A stretch of DNA of 54,170 bases from Myxococcales bacterium (GTDB lineage Bacteria > Myxococcota_A > UBA9160 > SMWR01), in assembly GCA_022561775.1 (NCBI GenBank), contig JADFQO010000019.1, positions 1-54,170 of the forward strand. The letters are read 5' to 3'. The translations under genes were made by a program, and so were the position numbers. Below are positions 50,329 through 54,170 of this stretch, in pieces. How positions within the stretch are numbered: the first letter of the stretch is position 1; each line of letters opens with the position of its first letter. The notes below the pieces were generated by a model. The model was not told where the DNA came from. It was given only the letters and a program-made list of their open reading frames with translations, and did no database searches.

Positions 50329-52245
50329 ATGGCAGAAACCGGCAAGATCATTGGAATCGATCTGGGAACCACCAATTCGGCGGTGGCGGTCATGGAGGGC
50401 GGTCAGGCCACCATCGTCACCAACGACGAGGGCGGACGCACCACGCCCTCCGTGGTGGCCTTCACCGAAGAGGGCGAACGACTCGTCGGTTCCATCGCCC
50501 GACGCCAGTCGGTTACGAACCCAGAGGGGACCATCTACTCCATCAAGCGATTCATGGGCCGGCGACTCAGCGAAGTACCCGAGGAGATCAGCTTCGTCCC
50601 CTTCGATGTCGTCGAAGGCAAAGAGGGAACCGCCGAGGTCAAGGTCGCCGGCGCCAGTTATTCTCCGCCGGAAATTTCCGCGATGATCCTCCAGAAGCTG
50701 AAGGCGGCCGCGGAATCCCAGCTCGGCGGCGAAGTGAGCGCCGCCGTCATCACCGTCCCCGCTTATTTCAACGACGCCCAGCGACAGGCGACGAAGGATG
50801 CCGGCCAGATCGCGGGCCTCGACGTCAAGCGGATCATCAACGAGCCGACGGCCGCCGCGCTCGCCTACGGATTGGACAAGAAGGAAGACGAGAAGATCGC
50901 CGTCTACGATTTCGGTGGTGGCACGTTCGACATCTCGATTCTCGAAGTCGGCGAGAATGTCGTCGAGGTCAAGGCGACCAACGGGAATACCCACCTGGGT
51001 GGCGACAACCTCGACCAGCGCGTGATCGACTATCTGATCGCTGAATTCAAGAAGGATCAGGGACTCGACCTCTCCAAGGATTCGATGGCGGTGCAGCGCC
51101 TGCGCGAGGCTGCGGAAAAGGCGAAACACGAACTCTCGACCGCGCAGAGCACGGATATCAACCTCCCGTACATCACCGCTGACCAGACCGGCCCCAGGCA
51201 CCTCACGCTCAAGCTCACGCGTGCGAAGTTCGAGCAACTGATCGAAGACCTGGTGGAGAAGACCTTGGAACCCTGTCGCCAGGCGCTCGCGGACTCGGGG
51301 TTTTCGACCTCAGAGATCGACGAAGTCATTCTGGTCGGTGGATCGACGCGAATTCCGCTGGTCCAGCAGAAGGTGACGGATCTCTTTGGACGCGAGCCCA
51401 ATCGGACCGTCAATCCAGACGAAGTCGTCGCGATCGGCGCCGCCATCCAGGGTGGCGTGCTCGCGGGGGACGTGAAGGATGTCCTGCTGCTCGACGTGAC
51501 GCCGCTTTCGCTCGGTATCGAGACACTCGGGCAGGTCATTACCAAGCTGATCGAAAAGAATACGACGATCCCGACACGGCGGTCCCAGATCTTCTCGACC
51601 GCGTCGGACAATCAGCCCCAGGTGGAGATTCACGTGTTGCAGGGCGAGCGAGAAATGGCCTCGGGCAATCGAACCATCGGCCGTTTCATCCTCGACGGGA
51701 TTCCACCCGCCCCGCGCGGTGTTCCCCAGATCGAGGTGGCGTTCGACATCGACGCGAACGGCATCCTGTCGGTATCCGCCAAGGACAAGGCGACCAGCAA
51801 GGAGCAGTCGATCCGCATCGAAGGCAGCGGCGGTCTCGCAAAAGAAGAGATCGATCGGATGGTTCGCGAGGCGGAGTTGCACGCGAGTGAGGACCACGCC
51901 CAGCGCGAGAAGGTCGAGAAGCACAACGGTCTCGATTCCATCATCTACCAGGGCGAGAAGCTGCTGCAGGAGAATGAGGAGAAACTTTCCGATGCCGATT
52001 CGGTCGCCCTGAAGGGCGCCCTCGAAGAGGCCAAGAAGGACCTGGAGAGCGACGACCAGGCCCGCTTCGACGCGGGACGACAGCGCGTCGAGCAGGAGCT
52101 TCACAAGCTCGCCGAGGTACTCTACAAGACCGAGGCGGCACAGGGCTCGGCTGCTGCTTCCGAACCGGGCGCCGACTCCGCGGGTTCCGCGGCCGACGAC
52201 GATGTCGTGGACGCCGAGTACACCGAGGAAAGGGGAGACAGCTGA
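50329..52245 (+). CDS. dnaK: Chaperone DnaK (Hsp70)
   Basis: The product has 638 residues, of full DnaK length. Hallmarks are [20 protein letters not shown] at the N-terminus, [68 protein letters not shown] and the substrate-binding domain with the disordered EEF-like tail ([11 protein letters not shown]). grpE and dnaJ do not follow; an Hsp20 gene is next. Confidence 0.98.
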   Translation: MAETGKIIGIDLGTTNSAVAVMEGGQATIVTNDEGGRTTPSVVAFTEEGERLVGSIARRQSVTNPEGTIYSIKRFMGRRLSEVPEEISFVPFDVVEGKEGTAEVKVAGASYSPPEISAMILQKLKAAAESQLGGEVSAAVITVPAYFNDAQRQATKDAGQIAGLDVKRIINEPTAAALAYGLDKKEDEKIAVYDFGGGTFDISILEVGENVVEVKATNGNTHLGGDNLDQRVIDYLIAEFKKDQGLDLSKDSMAVQRLREAAEKAKHELSTAQSTDINLPYITADQTGPRHLTLKLTRAKFEQLIEDLVEKTLEPCRQALADSGFSTSEIDEVILVGGSTRIPLVQQKVTDLFGREPNRTVNPDEVVAIGAAIQGGVLAGDVKDVLLLDVTPLSLGIETLGQVITKLIEKNTTIPTRRSQIFSTASDNQPQVEIHVLQGEREMASGNRTIGRFILDGIPPAPRGVPQIEVAFDIDANGILSVSAKDKATSKEQSIRIEGSGGLAKEEIDRMVREAELHASEDHAQREKVEKHNGLDSIIYQGEKLLQENEEKLSDADSVALKGALEEAKKDLESDDQARFDAGRQRVEQELHKLAEVLYKTEAAQGSAAASEPGADSAGSAADDDVVDAEYTEERGDS

Positions 52246-52258
52246 GAGGCTCCCGTCC

Positions 52259-52651
52259 GTGAGCGATAGAAATCAGGATTCGCTATTCGAGCACTTCGGC
52301 GAATTCGGTGATCGCCTCCGCGGCGATAGCTGGCAGCCGGACGTCGACATCTTCGAGACCGAGACCGCCCTCGTGGTTCGCGTGGAAATCGCAGGCGTTC
52401 GCAGCCAGGATCTAACCGTCAAGGTGGACGGGCAGACCCTGCGGGTCGCAGGGATCCGGCCCGCACCGGACGGTTCCCAGGTTCGACGCCTGCACCAGAT
52501 GGAGATCGCCTCCGGGCCATTCGAGAGGCGCCTGCGGATACCGATTCCATTTGATCGCAATGGGGTGTCGGCCCACGTCGCGGACGGATTCCTGACCGTC
52601 ACCCTGCCGAAACGCGAGACGGGCCCGCGGCGCGTGTCGGTCGAAGTCTGA
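52259..52651 (+). CDS. Small heat-shock protein (Hsp20 / alpha-crystallin)
   Basis: The product has 130 residues from the GTG at 52259, 13 bases after dnaK. The alpha-crystallin domain runs from WQPDVDIFETETALVVRVEIAGV through GVSAHVADGFLTVTLPK (residues about 22-125), with the conserved ADGFLTVTLPK motif. It acts as an ATP-independent holdase that passes clients to DnaK. Placement in a DnaK-Hsp20-Lon cluster fits heat-shock proteostasis. Confidence 0.93.
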   Translation: MSDRNQDSLFEHFGEFGDRLRGDSWQPDVDIFETETALVVRVEIAGVRSQDLTVKVDGQTLRVAGIRPAPDGSQVRRLHQMEIASGPFERRLRIPIPFDRNGVSAHVADGFLTVTLPKRETGPRRVSVEV

Positions 52652-52675
52652 TGGCGGTCAGAAACAGCGCGCACG

Positions 52676-53227
52676 ATGGGTGCGGTCATGAGTGACGAAG
52701 AACTCGAAATTCCGCTGGAGGACAACGCGAGCCTGGAGGGCGCCGAAGTTCTGGTCGAGAGCGGCGATGGCGACGAACCCAGCCCGGTCGAAATTCCGGA
52801 GTTTCTCCCGGTCCTCCCGCTCAAGAACACCGTGTTGTTCCCATTTCTGCTCTCTCCACTGCTGGTTCGATCCGAACGATCCAAGCTGCTGATCGACGCG
52901 GCGCTGCTCACGGCAGGGCGCCTGCTGCTCTGCGTCGCCGTCAAGGGGCAGACGGAGAACTCCCCGGGCCCGGACGATGTGCACTGGATCGGAACCGTGA
53001 TTCGAATTGCCAAGATGATGAAGTTTCCAGACGATTCGTACCGCCTGCTCGTGCAGGGCGTTTCGCGGGCCCAGCTGGAGGGCTTCACCGAGACCGAGCC
53101 CTTCCTGAGCGGCAGGATCCGCGAACTCGAAGAGACGGGGGAACTGGATTCGGTCGAGACGACGGCCTTGGTGCGCAATCTCTCCCAACAATTCGCCGCG
53201 CTGGTGGCCGAGAATTCGAGGTTGTCG
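52676..53227 (+). CDS. lon: Lon protease N-terminal fragment (gene broken)
   Basis: The start is at the ATG at 52676 or 52688. The Lon substrate-binding domain is recognised: LPVLPLKNTVLFPFLLSPLLVRSERSK, LLLCVAVKGQTE, IGTVIRIAKMMKFPDDSYRLLVQGVSRAQLEGF and TTALVRNLSQQFAALVAENSRLS. At about 53213-53230 Lon homology ends and the sequence becomes the reverse strand of a phage portal gene. The ATPase and protease domains are missing from the window. Continuation of this frame to 53539 is antisense noise. Confidence 0.85.
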
Positions 53228-53768
53228 GCTATGTGCAATACCCGTGTCCAATGCACCTTAGACTCCTCACGAAGTCCGGTTTCCGTCTCGAATCGGAGAT
53301 TGTACATAGTAGGCTGCCCGAATCGCGGATTCTTAGACTCCTGCTCGGTCGTAGCCACATCGGCATTCCATTCGTCGAACACGCGAATAAACAATAGCTC
53401 CAGTGGTGCTCCGGATGTGCGTTCTCCCTTCTCGTCGAAACCATCAACCGGTTCGATGAGTGGCTCACCATCATTAAGCCCGAACAGGATGACGCCATAC
53501 CGACCTATACCGCTTAGGCGATCGATACGGTGCAAGTAGTGGTAGAGGTTGTGCTGCTTTACCAGCAGATCCCATTGCTTCTCGAACTCTGTGTCCTCTT
53601 CGTCCTGGTTTTCCTCTATCTCAGGATTAAGAGCCCAGCATTCGTCGGGGTAGACAGTGACGACTCGCTTGGCTATTCCCTCGCGATCATACAGCTCCCT
53701 ATATTGTTCGGTGTCGATTTCGTTAGGATAGCCGCACTCGTCGTTGATCGATCGCCGAGGATCGAAAA
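53216..53768 (-). pseudogene. Phage portal protein fragment (DUF1073-like)
   Basis: The minus-strand frame reads RLFDPRRSINDECGYP, YRELYDREGIAKRVVTVYPDECWALNPEI, LYHYLHRIDRLSGIGRYGVILFGLNDGE, RVFDEWNADV and KVHWTRVLHIADNLE. The LYDREGIA..VV..P.E.W, GRYGVI.FGL and 'KVHWTRVLHI.DN' blocks are characteristic of DUF1073-type portal proteins. Both termini are missing. Base composition is lower in GC than neighbouring genes. It is joined to lon on the left and to a phosphohexomutase-like piece on the right, so it is a fragment out of context. Confidence 0.7.
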
Positions 53769-54170
53769 GCCGTTGCTCTGCTCCAGCGCCACGACGTTGA
53801 TCGACCGCGTGCGGTCGATGTCGAAGCATTCGCACGCGAACGGATGGCAGAGATCTTTCCACGTCTCGCTCCGTCCCTCTTTGAGTTCGACCATCTCGTC
53901 GATCTGCCCGTCCCAAACGTCGCGCGTGACGGCAGCCAGGGCGGCAAACCCCACCCACGACTTGACGATGCCGAGCCCATGCTTCCGGGCCAGGTGCACC
54001 ACGCCGTCGGTCGTCGTATGGGAAAGGGTCACGAACTTCTTGTCGGCGTCTTTGACGGCGCCGTATTGCTCAATCTCGCGCTGGAGGCGATACCAGAGGA
54101 CAAGGGTCCACATGTCATCGGCCAAGAGCAAGTAATAGTCTTGGCCGCCGTAGACGTGTTGCTGCCCCTG
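53751..54170 (-). CDS. Phosphohexomutase-like fragment (phosphoglucomutase/phosphomannomutase)
   Basis: The open minus-strand frame from the window edge runs ...LLLADDMWTLVLWYRLQREIEQYG, then VTLSHTTTDGVVHLARKHGLGIVKSWVGFAALA, to NVVALEQSNGFSILG. The arrangement 'Vtt...gv..lA...gl.vv.t.VGF' and the E-x-S-N-G-F-S block match the domain II/III junction of alpha-D-phosphohexomutases, where the active-site Glu-Ser-Gly loop lies. The N-terminal part lies outside the window, and the C-terminal part is replaced by the portal fragment after about 53751. The call is by pattern only; the enzyme would be cytoplasmic, converting hexose-1-P and hexose-6-P. Confidence 0.5.

Noticed and set aside
53212..53217. 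EcoRI site (GAATTC) at the lon/portal join as a cloning scar
   Set aside because: The site is part of normal Lon and portal codons, and the second join has no such site, so a restriction-ligation origin is not supported.
52273..53958. 561-residue minus-strand ORF
   Set aside because: It joins an antisense reading of hsp20/lon, the real portal fragment and an out-of-frame reading of the phosphohexomutase piece; only 53216-53768 is meaningful.

Overview
The window is GC-rich bacterial DNA. It carries a complete general secretion pathway (gsp) type II secretion operon with gspN and an actin-like GspL, a selenocysteine tRNA, a short hibernation factor, a second-type UvrA, a rubrerythrin / iron-sulfur / DUF3501 trio and many TPR proteins. 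Together these suggest a Gram-negative bacterium of the deltaproteobacterial or myxococcal kind. This is inference from gene content; no rRNA or other decisive marker is present.

Layout. (1) 1-260 is a mosaic edge: the 5' end of an IS3-family element, a possible integrase C-terminal remnant, and the 3' part of a tRNA. (2) 376-1347 encodes a secreted protein with a Thr-Pro linker. (3) 1831-9656 is an integrative element next to tRNA-Ala(GGC). It has a compact minus-strand operon (two excisionase-like HTH genes, a primase-helicase split by two apparent frameshifts, a phage scaffold-like protein and three small unknown proteins). A divergent plus-strand pair encodes a zinc-finger protein and a tyrosine integrase. 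It has an internal scaffold-like protein but no visible capsid, portal or terminase, so a phage-satellite-like island is a reasonable hypothesis. (4) 9758-15736 holds tRNA-Ala, tRNA-Leu(CAA), a small exported protein, a MoeB/ThiF-rhodanese fusion, two small unknown proteins, a UvrA paralogue, a convergent HPF gene and tRNA-Sec. (5) 15851-18719 has a TolB-like/TPR membrane protein and a divergent MerR-TPR fusion.

(6) From 50021 down to 18738 every gene lies on the minus strand. In transcription order these are gspC to gspN, an ArsR-methyltransferase fusion, a HAD hydrolase, tldD and tldE, a metallo-beta-lactamase-fold protein, a HEAT-repeat protein, rubrerythrin, an Fe-S protein, DUF3501, TrkH, ArfB, Maf, YggS, ProC, a DivIVA-like protein, an FmdB-like protein, FolD, GcvT, GcvH and an M48 lipoprotein peptidase. 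Many neighbours overlap by 4 bp, which implies translational coupling. (7) 50329 to the end carries dnaK, an Hsp20 gene and the start of lon.

The right end is anomalous. lon is cut at about 53227 and followed by an inverted phage portal fragment and then a phosphohexomutase-like fragment, each joined through a stretch that fits both sides. This looks like a chimeric or misassembled contig end, although a true insertion cannot be excluded from sequence alone.

Most notable: the satellite-like island with its frameshifts (including a G8 tract that hides two HTH genes as one ORF), a secretin GspD with a C-terminal SPOR-like domain, the selenocysteine tRNA, and the chimeric end.
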